From an uncultured cyanobacterium (GTDB lineage Bacteria; Cyanobacteriota; Cyanobacteriia; PCC-6307; Cyanobiaceae), in NCBI GenBank assembly GCA_903858015.1, contig CAIOGZ010000092.1, positions 62,001 through 126,000 on the forward strand: a stretch of 64,000 nt of DNA, given 5' to 3'. The number at the start of each line of letters is the position of its first letter. The stretch's first letter is position 1. The notes below the pieces were generated by a model. The model made no database searches. It saw nothing but the letters and a program-made list of their open reading frames with translations, and had not been told where the DNA came from. Shown one piece after another: positions 8,340 to 16,785 of the stretch. The translations under genes and the position numbers were made by a program.

Positions 8340-8638
8340 TCCCAGGGCCGCTCCGGCACCACCACCAGGGCAAGCAGCACCAGCACCACGATCAGCCCGC
8401 CAGCCAGGGGAACCCCAGCCCAATCGAGGCCCAGGCGGCGATGGCTGCTGACCGGCCTGCGCAGGGTCCGAACCCTCGCGGCCGGCTGCGGCAGGGGCGT
8501 GGGCAGCGGGCGGGCGCCAGGCCATAGCCCGGCGCCCAAGCCTGGCGCCCAGCTCAGGCTGAGCGGGGGGGCCAGGCTTGGGTCAAGCGGTGACGCAGCT
8601 TGGGGGGCGCGTGAAGTAAACAGAAACGAGGCGGCCAC
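8285..8638 (-). CDS. Small single-pass membrane protein
   Basis: Up to 117 residues. The C-terminal 60 look conserved: a basic stretch (RRPVSSHRRLGLDW), one transmembrane helix (GVPLAGGLIVVLVLLALVVV) and a tail with two cysteines (EAICQRHAGVEACRVW). The first 50 residues are low-complexity A/P/L and may not be translated, but I see no closer ATG, GTG or TTG in good context. Function unknown. Confidence 0.55.
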   Translation of the reverse strand: MAASFLFTSRAPQAASPLDPSLAPPLSLSWAPGLGAGLWPGARPLPTPLPQPAARVRTLRRPVSSHRRLGLDWAGVPLAGGLIVVLVLLALVVVPERPWDQEAICQRHAGVEACRVW

Positions 8639-8673
8639 GGACTGGCTGGCGTTGGGATGGTACAGGTGTACTC

Positions 8674-9627
8674 ATGACGGCGATTTCTGTCAACCCTGCC
8701 GTGGCGATCCCAGCGGCCCTGCCGGGTGCGCTGGGGCGGGTGCTGGTGCTGGGCGGGGGCTACAGCGGCCAGCGCTTCGGCAGGGCCCTGGCCCAGCTGG
8801 GCATCGCGGTGACCCTCAGCCGGCGCGATGCGGTGGCGGCCGCTGGCCAGGATCCTGCAACCTTGCGCTGGATCCGCTTTGACCCCGCCAGCGGGGCCGT
8901 GCCCACGGCCGAGGAGCTGGCGGGAACCACCCACCTGCTGGTCACGATCCCCCCGGATGGCAGCGGCCGCGACCCGGTGCTCAACCACCTGGCCCGCCAG
9001 CTCGAGAGCCTGCCCCTGGCCTGGGTGGGGTACCTCTCCACCACCGGCGTCTATGGAGATCGGGGCGGTGGCTGGGTGGACGAGGCCACCCCGGTGGCCC
9101 CCAACCTGGAGCGCAGCCGTGCCCGCCTCGGCTGCGAAGCGGCCTGGCGGCAGCAGGGCCTGCCCCTGCAGGTGTTTCGCCTGCCTGCCATCTATGGCCC
9201 CGGCCGCAGCCCCTTCCGGGACCTGCGCCAGGGCAGCGCCCGGCTGATCCACAAGCCAGGCCAGGTGTTTTGCCGCATCCACGTGGACGACATCGTGGGC
9301 GCCCTGCTGCACTGCATCGCCAGGCCAGCCGCTGGACGCCCCGACACCGTGATCCTGGCGGATCAGACCCCCTGTCCCTCCAGCGAAACCCTCGGCTTCG
9401 CCGCCCATCTGCTCGGCTGCAAGCTGCCGGATGTGCAGCCCTGGGCCCGGCTGGAAGCGAGCCTGAGCCCGATGGCCCGCAGCTTTTGGAGCGAAAATCG
9501 AAGGGTCAGCAGTCGGTTGCTGCAGCAGGGCCTGGGCTACAGGCTGCTCTACCCCAGCTACCGGGAGGGCTACTTGAACTGTCTGGCGGGGGAGTCGGCA
9601 GCAGTTGGGCCGGGGTGCAGGACCTGA
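8674..9627 (+). CDS. NAD(P)-dependent epimerase/dehydratase-like (extended SDR) protein
   Basis: 317 residues with a Rossmann nucleotide-binding motif near the N terminus (VLVLGGGYSGQRFG, about residues 23-36), the SDR segment GYLSTTGVYGD and an LPAIYGPGRSPF stretch typical of the YbjT/YeeZ-like extended short-chain dehydrogenases. The active-site YxxxK is not clear, so it may bind nucleotide without classic epimerase chemistry. Family members often act on nucleotide sugars; the substrate here is unknown. The 3' end overlaps a small opposite-strand gene by 58 bases. Confidence 0.8.
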   Translation: MTAISVNPAVAIPAALPGALGRVLVLGGGYSGQRFGRALAQLGIAVTLSRRDAVAAAGQDPATLRWIRFDPASGAVPTAEELAGTTHLLVTIPPDGSGRDPVLNHLARQLESLPLAWVGYLSTTGVYGDRGGGWVDEATPVAPNLERSRARLGCEAAWRQQGLPLQVFRLPAIYGPGRSPFRDLRQGSARLIHKPGQVFCRIHVDDIVGALLHCIARPAAGRPDTVILADQTPCPSSETLGFAAHLLGCKLPDVQPWARLEASLSPMARSFWSENRRVSSRLLQQGLGYRLLYPSYREGYLNCLAGESAAVGPGCRT

Positions 9628-9743
9628 TCAACCAGCAGGCCGATGTCATGCTGAATCCGATCGCCACGAAGCTCGAACCAGCCGCGTTGCAAGCCGAAAC
9701 CGAAACCAGTCAGCATCACGCCAATCAAAAGTAAACGCAGCAT
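9570..9743 (-). CDS. Small membrane-anchored conserved protein, 57 aa
   Basis: 57 residues: one N-terminal hydrophobic helix (MLRLLLIGVMLTGFGFGLQ) followed by a short polar tail, GWFELRGDRIQHDIGLLVDQ. Its ATG at 9743 shares the tetranucleotide CATG with the ATG of pdxA on the other strand, so the two start codons overlap back to back. The position between the epimerase-like gene and pdxA on the opposite strand looks like a conserved micro-gene. Function unknown. Confidence 0.55.
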   Translation of the reverse strand: MLRLLLIGVMLTGFGFGLQRGWFELRGDRIQHDIGLLVDQVLHPGPTAADSPARQFK

Positions 9744-10824
9744 GAATGGTGAGAGATCCAGCCGAATCGGCCCTCCAGTCCTACACGGTTCTGGCCCGTT
9801 AGCCATTGCCCTCGGCGACCCTGGCGGCATCGGCGCCGAAGTGGTGCTCAAGGCCCTGGCCCCAGGCGAAGCCGCTCGGCGGGCGGACGCCCAGGCCGAT
9901 GGCCCGGGCAGGGGGGACGTGGTGCTGGTGGGTTGCCGCCGCTGGCTGGAGAGCCGCTATCAGCTGCTCAAGCAAGCGGGCTGCACCGCCCTGGCCGACC
10001 CCGGCGAGCTGACCGTGGTGGACCTTCCGCTCGAGCAACCGATCGCCCCTGGCCAAAGCAACGCGGCCGGGGGGGCGGCCAGCTTTGCCTGGCTCACCCG
10101 GGCGACGGAACTGGTGCTGCAGGGCTCCTGCCAGGCCCTGGTCACCGCCCCGATCGCCAAGGCCAATTGGCAGGCGGCGGGCCATGCCTATCCAGGCCAA
10201 ACCGAACGGCTGGCCGAACTCTGCGGCGTGGCCGAGGCCTCGATGCTGTTCACGGCCCTGGCCCCCCATGGCCGCTGGCGACTCAACACGCTGCTGGCCA
10301 CCACCCACATCCCCCTGGCCCAGGTGCCCGGACGGCTCGATGCCGCCTTGATCGGGCGCCAGCTCGACCAGCTGCTGGCCTTTTGCCAACGCTTTCAATC
10401 CAGTCCCCGGCTGGTGGTGGCCGGGCTCAATCCCCATGCCGGCGAAGCGGGTCACCTCGGCCGTGAGGAGGTGGACTGGCTCAACGCCTGCCTGGAGGCC
10501 TGGCGGCGCCGCCATCTTGAGGTGGTGCTGGAGGGGCCCCTGCCGCCGGATACCTGTTGGCTGGAGGCGGCCACGGCCTGGCGGGGAGAGACGGGCGGCG
10601 CCGATGGCTACCTCGCCCTCTACCACGACCAGGGGCTGATCCCGGTCAAATTGCTGGCCTTCGATGCCGCCGTCAACACCACCTTGGGATTGCCATTTCT
10701 GCGCACCTCCCCAGACCACGGCACCGCCTTCGCCATCGCCGGCCAGGGCAAGGCCAGGCCCCAGAGCATGGCGGCCGCGATCGCGGCCGCCCAGGAGCTG
10801 GGCGGCGTGATTAAGCCGGCTTGA
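9742..10824 (+). CDS. pdxA: 4-hydroxythreonine-4-phosphate dehydrogenase
   Basis: 360 residues. PdxA oxidises 4-phosphohydroxy-L-threonine in vitamin B6 synthesis. Family landmarks are present: ALGDPGGIGAEVVLKAL near the N terminus, TAPIAKANW, a central LNPHAGEAGHLG with metal-binding histidine, YHDQGLIPVK and RTSPDHGTAF at the C terminus. The 22 residues before GPLAIALGDPGG are not typical, but no better start is visible. Its stop overlaps accB convergently by 14 bases. Confidence 0.95.
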   Translation: MNGERSSRIGPPVLHGSGPLAIALGDPGGIGAEVVLKALAPGEAARRADAQADGPGRGDVVLVGCRRWLESRYQLLKQAGCTALADPGELTVVDLPLEQPIAPGQSNAAGGAASFAWLTRATELVLQGSCQALVTAPIAKANWQAAGHAYPGQTERLAELCGVAEASMLFTALAPHGRWRLNTLLATTHIPLAQVPGRLDAALIGRQLDQLLAFCQRFQSSPRLVVAGLNPHAGEAGHLGREEVDWLNACLEAWRRRHLEVVLEGPLPPDTCWLEAATAWRGETGGADGYLALYHDQGLIPVKLLAFDAAVNTTLGLPFLRTSPDHGTAFAIAGQGKARPQSMAAAIAAAQELGGVIKPA

Positions 10825-11290
10825 TGCGCATCAGCACCTGGCCGAACTCCACGGGCGTGCCGTTCTCGACCAGGATCTCCACCACTTCACCGCCAACCTC
10901 AGCCTCGAGCTCGTTCATCAGCTTCATGGCCTCCAGGATGCAGATCGGTTGGCCGGCGCTGATGCGGCTGCCCACCTGCACGAAGGGAGGATCGTCGGGG
11001 GCGGGGGAGCTGTAGTACGTGCCCACCATCGGCGCGGTGATCGCCACCAAATCGCTGCGGGCCGCGGCGGCAGCGGGAGGGGGTGGCGTCGAGGCGGCCG
11101 CCACTGGGGCCGGGGCCGGCGGGTTAGGGACTGGGGCGGCAGGGGCCTGCAGCAGGGTCAGCGGCGCGGTGGCGGGCAGGTTGCGCCGCACCTTGAGCCG
11201 AAAATTCTCACCCTCCAGGGAAAACTCCTGGACATCGCTCTCTCCGAGCAGGGCCAGCAACTGACGCAGTTGGTCGTGATCGAGCTGCAT
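10811..11290 (-). CDS. accB: Biotin carboxyl carrier protein of acetyl-CoA carboxylase
   Basis: 159 residues. The C-terminal biotinyl domain carries the modification motif EAMKLMNELEAE with biotinylated Lys123; a P/A-rich flexible linker occupies residues ~45-78, and the N terminus (LDHDQLRQLLALL) is the usual short helical head. AccB carries CO2 between biotin carboxylase and carboxyltransferase in fatty acid synthesis. It starts 5 bases after efp, an arrangement shared with other picocyanobacteria. Confidence 0.95.
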   Translation of the reverse strand: MQLDHDQLRQLLALLGESDVQEFSLEGENFRLKVRRNLPATAPLTLLQAPAAPVPNPPAPAPVAAASTPPPPAAAAARSDLVAITAPMVGTYYSSPAPDDPPFVQVGSRISAGQPICILEAMKLMNELEAEVGGEVVEILVENGTPVEFGQVLMRIKPA

Positions 11291-11295
11291 GGCGA

Positions 11296-11856
11296 TCAGG
11301 ACTCCCGGCCGAGGTAGCTGTCGTTGCGGGTATCGATCTTGATTTTCTCGCCGATCGAGATGAACAGGGGCACCATCACCTGGGCGCCGGTTTCGACAAT
11401 GGCGGGCTTGGTGCCACCGGTGGCGGTGTCGCCCTTGACGCCGGGATCGGTCTGGGTGACTTCGAGCACCACGGAATTCGGCAATTCCACTTCAAGGGGC
11501 TTGTCGTTCCAGGACACCACACTCACCTCCATACCTTCTTTTAGGTATTTGCGCTGGTCGCCGATCTGCTTGGCGGTGAGGCGGGTCTCCTCATAGGTGC
11601 CCATGTCCATGAACACGAAATCATCGCCCTCCATGTAGGTGTGCTGCAGGGTGGCCTTCTCGAGCACGGCCTGGGGAAGCATCTCGCCGGCACGGAAGGT
11701 TTTCTCCACCACGTTGCCGCTCTGCACGGCCTTGAGCTTGGTGCGCACAAAGGCCGACCCCTTGCCGGGCTTGACATGCAGGAATTCGACAACGCGCCAG
11801 ACCTGACCATCGATCTCAATCGAAGTGCCGGTGCGGAAGTCGTTACTGGAAATCAT
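11296..11856 (-). CDS. efp: Translation elongation factor P
   Basis: 186 residues, full length. EF-P enters the ribosomal E site and relieves stalling on polyproline. It has the three beta-barrel domains of the family: [22 protein letters not shown] at the N terminus, the modifiable loop [10 protein letters not shown] with its lysine at the tip, and the C-terminal [20 protein letters not shown] signature. It is first of the efp-accB pair. The upstream region is shared with the divergent cyclophilin gene. Confidence 0.97.
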   Translation of the reverse strand: MISSNDFRTGTSIEIDGQVWRVVEFLHVKPGKGSAFVRTKLKAVQSGNVVEKTFRAGEMLPQAVLEKATLQHTYMEGDDFVFMDMGTYEETRLTAKQIGDQRKYLKEGMEVSVVSWNDKPLEVELPNSVVLEVTQTDPGVKGDTATGGTKPAIVETGAQVMVPLFISIGEKIKIDTRNDSYLGRES

Positions 11857-11980
11857 TCCGGCTGTTCAAATCCGGTGGATTGTACGGCTGGCTACTGAGC
11901 CCTTCCAACGGCGGCCCCGCGGCAGCCGCCCCGCCAGCCCCGGTGGTTATGCCAAAGTCCGCACAGCGACTGGAAATCCC

Positions 11981-13102
11981 ATGGGCTGGAGGCCATTACA
12001 ACTAGGGGCGGGCGGCGGCCGACGGGGACCGCGCCTGCGGCTGGTTGCCTGCCTGCTGGGCCTGGCCCTGGTGGGGATTCTTGGCCTGCTGCCGGCTGCG
12101 GCCGAAGCGGCCCTGCCCCGCGGTAACGCCGTCACCGATCCCACCGCCCTGCTGCGCGACGCCCTGCCGATCGAGCAGCGCGACCTGCAGGACCTGCAGC
12201 ACCGCCTGGAGCAGACCAGCGATGACCTGCGCGCCAAGCGCTGGAGTGCCCTGGCCAGCGTCGCCCGCCGCAGCCAATCCCAGGCCACCGCCAAACGCCA
12301 AGCCATCCTTTCGAGCTTCCCGGAGGCCGACCAGGCCCCGGTCAGCGCCCTGCTCGACACCCTTGATGGCCAGCTCCAGGCCCTCAGCAGCGCCGCCGAA
12401 TCGCAACAGCGCGAGGCGTTCCTGGAGGCCCGCCGCGGCGCCCTGGCCAGCATCGGCAGCGCCGAGGCCCTGCTGGTCGGCCCCTACCCCTACGCCATCC
12501 CCAGCGAGTTCGACGCCCTGCCCCGCCTGCTGGGCCGCGCCACCGTGCTGCTGCGCACCACCAAGGGCGACCTCACCGCCGTCGTCGACGGCTACAACGC
12601 CCCCCTCACCGCCGGCGCCTTCGTGGACCTGGTGCAGCGAGGCTTCTACGACAACCTCCCCTTCGTGCGAGCCGAAGACTTTTACGTGCTCCAGAGCGGC
12701 GACCCCAAGGGCGATGCCGACGGCTACATCGACCCGACCACCAAAACCGAGCGGCGGGTGCCCCTGGAAATCCGGGTGCCCGGCAAGGAGGGGGCTTTTT
12801 ACAACCAAACCTTCGAGGATCTGGGTCTGTTCAAGGCCGAGCCGGTGCTCCCCTTCAACGCCAAGGGCACCCTGGGCTGGGCCCACTCCGATGAAGCCCT
12901 CGACGACGGCTCCTCGCAGTTTTTCCTTTTCCTCTCGGAGCCCGAACTCACCCCGGCCGGCCTCAACTTGATCGATGGCCGCTATGCCGCCTTCGGCTAT
13001 GTGGTGGAGGGCCTGGACGTGCTCAACGAGCTCACCGCCGAGGACGGCATCGTGAGCGCCAAGCTGCTCGAAGGCGCCGAGAATCTGCGCCAGCACGCCT
13101 GA
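11981..13102 (+). CDS. Lumenal cyclophilin-type peptidyl-prolyl isomerase (TLP40/CYP38-like)
   Basis: 373 residues from ATG 11981. A signal peptide (RLRLVACLLGLALVGILGLL, then AAAEAA) directs export. Residues ~45-170 form a helical domain (LPIEQRDLQDLQHRLEQTSD...), and the last ~190 residues a cyclophilin fold (TTKGDLTAVVDGYNAPLTAG, GFYDNLPFVR, SSQFFLFLSEPELT, GRYAAFGYVVEG). This two-domain layout is that of plant thylakoid CYP38/TLP40, involved in photosystem II assembly. The catalytic arginine and tryptophan of active cyclophilins are not obvious, so it may act more as a scaffold. ThiL begins 5 bases downstream. Confidence 0.9.
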   Translation: MGWRPLQLGAGGGRRGPRLRLVACLLGLALVGILGLLPAAAEAALPRGNAVTDPTALLRDALPIEQRDLQDLQHRLEQTSDDLRAKRWSALASVARRSQSQATAKRQAILSSFPEADQAPVSALLDTLDGQLQALSSAAESQQREAFLEARRGALASIGSAEALLVGPYPYAIPSEFDALPRLLGRATVLLRTTKGDLTAVVDGYNAPLTAGAFVDLVQRGFYDNLPFVRAEDFYVLQSGDPKGDADGYIDPTTKTERRVPLEIRVPGKEGAFYNQTFEDLGLFKAEPVLPFNAKGTLGWAHSDEALDDGSSQFFLFLSEPELTPAGLNLIDGRYAAFGYVVEGLDVLNELTAEDGIVSAKLLEGAENLRQHA

Positions 13103-13107
13103 GGGCC

Positions 13108-14247
13108 GTGGCCGAGCCAGCGCAAACCCTGGCCGATCTGGGCGAATGGGAACTGATCCGGCGGCTGGGGGCCTTCGCACCGCCGGGCCAGTTCGCCGAT
13201 GACGCGGCCCTCCTGCCTGGAGTGGGCGAGGCGGGCCAGCAAGGGGCCCTCGTCGTGAACACCGATGTGCTGGTGGAGGGCCTGCACTTCAGCGACGCCA
13301 CCACAGGGCCTGGGGATGTGGGCTGGCGCGCCGCCGCGGCCAACCTCTCCGATCTGGCCGCGATGGGCTGCACCGAGGTGGTGGGGCTGACGGTGGGCCT
13401 GGTGGCGCCGGCCTCCACAACCTGGGCCTGGGTGGAAGGGGTGTACGGCGGCCTGCGGGAGGCCCTGGACACTTATGGCGGCGTGCTGCTGGGGGGCGAC
13501 TGCAGCGGCGGCGCCCAGCGGCTGCTGGCGATCACGGCGATCGGGCGGCTGGGGGGGGGGGCCACCGCTACCGGCCAGCCGGGCGCCATCACCAGCTGCG
13601 GCCCGATCCGCCGCAGCGACGGCCTGGCGGGCGACTGGCTGCTGGGCACCGGCCCCCACGGCCTGAGCCGGCTGGGGCTGGCCCTGCTGCAGGGCGAGTT
13701 GCCAGGGGGATCGCCCGCCTATGGGGCCCCTTCTCAGGGGGCGACCCCGACGGCGGCCGGATCCCCTGCAGCGCCGCTGGCAGCCTTGCTGGATCCAAAC
13801 CTGCGGGCTCGGGCGATCACGGCCCACCGCCGCCCCCGCCCCCGCTTTGACGCCGTGCGGGCCCTGATCGCCAGCCGACCGGCCCGGTTGGGCTGGCGGG
13901 TGGGAGGCTGCGACAGCAGCGATGGGCTGGCGGCGGCGGCGGCGGCGATTGCGGCCAGCAGCCGCTGTGGGGCCCGGCTCGATCGCGCCAGCCTGCCCCT
14001 GGATGCGGCCATGGCCGCCCTCCCCCGGGCGGAAGCCTGGTGCCTGGGGGGCGGCGAAGACTTCGAGCTGGTGCTGGCCCTCCAACCCGCCTGGGCGGAG
14101 GCCCTGATCGCGGCCCTGCCGGGCACGACGCGGATCGGCGAACTGGTGGCGGGGGAGGCGGGGGCCCTGGGCTGGAGCGATGGCGCCGCCTGGAGCCCAG
14201 GCGATGGGGGGAGCGCGGCGGCCAGCGGCTACAGCCACTTCAACTGA
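13108..14247 (+). CDS. thiL: Thiamine-monophosphate kinase
   Basis: 379 residues, GTG start 5 bases after the cyclophilin stop. ThiL phosphorylates thiamine monophosphate to the active cofactor. Family features: FADDAALLPG (nucleotide/metal site), VVNTDVLVEGLHF, AANLSDLAAMG, GGDCSGG, DSSDGLAAAA and LGGGEDFELVLAL. The protein is longer than the usual ~330 residues because of G/A/P/S-rich inserts around residues 150-165 and 205-230. A short piece of sequence resembling the LGGGEDF region reappears at 16259-16306 in the island downstream. Confidence 0.93.
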   Translation: MAEPAQTLADLGEWELIRRLGAFAPPGQFADDAALLPGVGEAGQQGALVVNTDVLVEGLHFSDATTGPGDVGWRAAAANLSDLAAMGCTEVVGLTVGLVAPASTTWAWVEGVYGGLREALDTYGGVLLGGDCSGGAQRLLAITAIGRLGGGATATGQPGAITSCGPIRRSDGLAGDWLLGTGPHGLSRLGLALLQGELPGGSPAYGAPSQGATPTAAGSPAAPLAALLDPNLRARAITAHRRPRPRFDAVRALIASRPARLGWRVGGCDSSDGLAAAAAAIAASSRCGARLDRASLPLDAAMAALPRAEAWCLGGGEDFELVLALQPAWAEALIAALPGTTRIGELVAGEAGALGWSDGAAWSPGDGGSAAASGYSHFN

Positions 14248-14333
14248 GGCCTGGGAGGGGGAGACTCCCTTAAGACCAGGGAAAGCGAGCGCCCAAAAGC
14301 CAACTCCTTAAAAATGGGCAGTATCATCAAAAA

Positions 14334-14573
14334 ATGGACATTTCCGTCACGACCTTCCGCGCCCACTGTCTGGAGCTGATCCGGCAGATCGAGACTGATG
14401 GCAAACCGATCACCATCCGCCGGCACGGCAAGGCCGTGGCCCGATTGTTGCCACCCACGGGTCCAGCCGAACAAGACGCCAAACCATGGGAAGAGCTACG
14501 CGGCAGTGGTGCTCTGCTGGCCTCCGCGGAGGAATCGGTGCTGCAAGCAAACGATTTTGAAGCCTTGCGGTGA
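14334..14573 (+). CDS. Phd/YefM-family antitoxin
   Basis: 79 residues: an N-terminal Phd/YefM fold (MDISVTTFRAHCLELIRQIE, then KPITIRRHGKAVARLLPP), which binds DNA and autoregulates the operon, and an acidic C-terminal tail (SAEESVLQANDFEAL) that would bind and block the toxin. The stop codon overlaps the GTG start of the PIN toxin (GTGA). This is the first of two complete Phd/VapC pairs in the island between thiL and gap2. Confidence 0.88.
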   Translation: MDISVTTFRAHCLELIRQIETDGKPITIRRHGKAVARLLPPTGPAEQDAKPWEELRGSGALLASAEESVLQANDFEALR

Positions 14574-14974
14574 GGGTTCTGCTTGACACCCACCTCTGGC
14601 TGTGGTGGCTGCTCGGTTCACCCCAGCTACCAATGCGGGAACGGCAGGCCATCGATCAGTCAGCCCAGGCACGCCAGCTGCGGCTGGCGGCGATCAGCCT
14701 CTGGGAAGCGCAGATGCTGCAGGCTAAGGGGCGCCTGCAGCTGGATCAGCCCTTCGAACACTGGTTTCGCCGAGCAGCGGCTGCGGACGTGATCACGGTG
14801 CTGCCTCTCGACAGTGAGGTGGTGATCAGGGTGAATTCCCTGCCCGCCGATTTCCACGGCGACCCAGCCGATCGACTAATCGTGGCCACCGCCCTGGCCC
14901 AGGGTCTGCCGCTGGCGACCTTCGACGGCAACATTCGCCGGAGTCAGGTGGTGCCGCTCTGGTCTGCGGATTGA
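14570..14974 (+). CDS. vapC: VapC-type PIN-domain ribonuclease toxin
   Basis: 134 residues with a complete PIN acidic site: Asp6 (RVLLDTHLWLWW), Glu46 (SLWEAQ), Asp101 (GDPADRLIVATA) and Asp119 (LATFDG). PIN toxins cut tRNA or rRNA and stop growth unless bound by their antitoxin. It starts with GTG inside the antitoxin stop codon. No frameshift or missing key residue, so the pair is probably functional. Confidence 0.88.
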   Translation: MRVLLDTHLWLWWLLGSPQLPMRERQAIDQSAQARQLRLAAISLWEAQMLQAKGRLQLDQPFEHWFRRAAAADVITVLPLDSEVVIRVNSLPADFHGDPADRLIVATALAQGLPLATFDGNIRRSQVVPLWSAD

Positions 14975-15094
14975 TTCCTGGGCTAGCAGCAGGCGATCGA
15001 AGGGATCGCGATGCAGTGGCGGTCCCAGGCGGGGGAGCTGCACCAGCGGCCGACCGGCCTTGCAGAGCACAAAAGCATCCTCCGCCACAAGAAG
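14975..15094 (-). pseudogene. Fused remnant of a second Phd antitoxin and VapC toxin
   Basis: On the minus strand the peptide LLVAEDAFVLCKAGRPLVQL (Phd-like; compare VAGEGFVICKAGKPLVQV in the complete pair at 16782-17066) runs straight into PPLHRDPFDRLLLAQE (the C-terminal active-site segment of the VapC at 16390). The middle of both genes is missing, so this is a deletion remnant. It begins right at the end of the upstream vapC gene. Confidence 0.75.
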
Positions 15095-15450
15095 CTCGAT
15101 GTAGACGAGAAGCTCGATGGAGGGCTTCCTGAAAAATGGAAGATCGCTGCGGCGCTCAAGGCCCACCTTGAAACGAATGCCGATGAAGCAAGGCACGAGC
15201 CCCCTTAACTCGCAACACTGACAGAATGCTCTTTTTACCCTGCTCTAGAAGCCCCCTACATGGTCGCGAATTCTAAACAGCAGATAGCCCAAGGGCGTGG
15301 TACTAAGCCATCCGTCAAGACTCCACCCATGGAGGGGAAATCCCCACAAAGCAAGGCCAAGGGGTGGCAATCCAGACGACAGAATTGACGGCAACTAACG
15401 GGCAGCAATGATCCTTAAACCAAGAGCTGAAAAAGTTCATTTCGCAAGCC
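15095..15450. other. Non-coding stretch in the toxin-antitoxin island
   Basis: Lower GC than the neighbouring genes. No protein-like frame, repeat array or terminator hairpin was recognised. Confidence 0.5.
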
Positions 15451-15874
15451 CTAGCTTGATTCAATGGCGAGAATGAAGGCCGAAAGAAGCGACATCATTA
15501 TCCACCTGCCTTGATCAAGTCCCGTGGCAAAGATGATTGACATTGACAAGAATTGAAACACTGCTGCTAACAAAAAGAATAGTCCATGGCTGTTTGTTCT
15601 AAAACAAAGCGCTAACAATAGAAACCCAGACACACTTGCCAGGACGACAAGGGCCCGGATCGGAAAGGTAAATCGGATAAGCAAGTAGCAGCGTGGCGAA
15701 AGACACCACTTTGGCACTATTCCATTTGATCGTCGAACGAGGTACAAACCAAAGCATAGATACAAGGCTAGCGAGATTCATACCGCCAATACACCTGGCC
15801 CAAGATTCCATGCCTGATGAGCCAAATGGATCACAGATCATGGTAGGCATCTCCGAACGAATCCGCCTTGACAA
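15451..15874 (-). pseudogene. Frameshifted small membrane protein gene
   Basis: Two overlapping frames join into one protein. The first (from about 15874) reads GGMNLASLVSMLWFVPRSTI and KVVSFATLLLAYPIYL. The second takes over near 15680 and reads FPIRALVVLASVSGFLLLAL, FFLLAAVFQFLSMSIIFATG and RWIMMSLLSAFILAIESS, ending at 15451. Together they give four or five hydrophobic helices, as expected of one membrane protein broken by an indel. GC is visibly lower than in core genes, so it was probably acquired. The N terminus is uncertain and I recognise no family. Confidence 0.5.
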
Positions 15875-16258
15875 TTAATCATCGATTTAGTGACTTCTCT
15901 ATCGCTGCTATAGGCGTAAGATTGCTTGGATCTTACCCAGGCAAAAGACAATCGAGCCCTAGGGCCAGGAGAAAAGGAGACAAGTATGCTACAGAAAAAA
16001 TCTTGATGCAAGCTTTCGGAGAAAGGAAGTGGAACGAAAATAGTGCAGCCCCATGGTCAATGACAAAGAACGTCCATTAGAATCCTTGCTCTCACATATT
16101 CGCATTTACGTTGCCAGAAGTGACACTTCTATGCAGGGCTTGCTGAAATTCACAGCTCAGATCTTGTGGCGAGTCCAGGGTGCTGGGCGCCAGGGGGGCC
16201 AGCACCCTGGACCAGGAAGGGTCGGCCGCAAGCCAGCAACCGGAGCGGTGCGGTCTCC
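15875..16258. other. Non-coding stretch in the toxin-antitoxin island
   Basis: No convincing gene on either strand. The composition is mixed, with an A/T-rich part around 15940-16100. Confidence 0.45.
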
Positions 16259-16356
16259 GGCCATGGCCGGCCCTCCCCAAAGCCGAAACCTGGTGCCTGG
16301 GGGCGGCAGTGGTTCTCTGCTGGCCTCCCCGGAGAAATCGCTCCTGCAGGCGGACT
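16259..16356 (+). pseudogene. Chimeric remnant: thiL-like piece joined to Phd antitoxin tail
   Basis: Bases 16259-16306 align with the thiL segment at about 14007-14056 (shared CCTGGTGCCTGGGGG and flanks). Bases 16302-16354 align with the 3' end of the antitoxin gene at about 14503-14557 (shared TCTGCTGGCCTCC and GGAGGAATCG-like sequence; peptide GSGSLLASPEKSLLQAD against GSGALLASAEESVLQAND). The order thiL-antitoxin is the same as at 14.0-14.6 kb but with the ~450 bases between deleted. This suggests an old duplication of the locus. Confidence 0.55.
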
Positions 16357-16389
16357 AAACGGCAGGCCACTACGCAGCCTTTACCCGAT

Positions 16390-16785
16390 TCAGAAGCTGC
16401 CCTGATGGCGCACGGGGCCGGGATAGCGGGCCAGCAGTGCATCGGCGGTGATCAACAACAGCCCTTCCCGCTCTGCCTGGGCCAGCAGCAGCCGATCAAA
16501 GGGATCGCGGTGCAGCGGCGGTAGCTGGGCCACCGCCAAGACATGGGCGGCATCAATCGGAATCTCCTCAAAGCCGCCATCCAGCAGGGTGCGCCGCAGC
16601 AACGACGGCTGCACCTGGAAACCCTCTCGCCCCAGGGCCGCCTTGATCACCAGCTCCCACAGGGAGGCGACGCTGAAGCAAAGGCTGTGGCGCGGATCCT
16701 CCAGTAGCTCCCTCAGGGCGGGGCCCAGCCGGGTCGGTTCGCCCATGGCCCAGATCAGGATGGGGGTATCGAGCAGCAGCTTCAC
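16390..16785 (-). CDS. vapC: VapC-type PIN-domain ribonuclease toxin
   Basis: 131 residues from a GTG that overlaps the antitoxin stop (GTGA). All four PIN acidic residues are present: Asp6 (KLLLDTPILIW), Glu44 (SLWELV), Asp97 (RDPFDRLLLAQA) and Asp115 (ITADALLARY). The family is a site-specific ribonuclease toxin. It is the second complete pair in this island, on the opposite strand to the first. Confidence 0.9.
   Translation of the reverse strand: MKLLLDTPILIWAMGEPTRLGPALRELLEDPRHSLCFSVASLWELVIKAALGREGFQVQPSLLRRTLLDGGFEEIPIDAAHVLAVAQLPPLHRDPFDRLLLAQAEREGLLLITADALLARYPGPVRHQGSF

Noticed and set aside
11861-11885. GTTCAAATC resembling a tRNA T-loop
   Set aside because: The flanking bases do not form a T-stem, acceptor stem or anticodon arm.
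12002-13180. 392-codon open frame antisense to the cyclophilin gene
   Set aside because: G/V/A/Q-rich shadow produced by GC-rich third positions; the plus strand has a clear cyclophilin.
12997-14238. 413-codon open frame antisense to thiL
   Set aside because: Composition is R/A/P/G low complexity with no motif; thiL explains the region.
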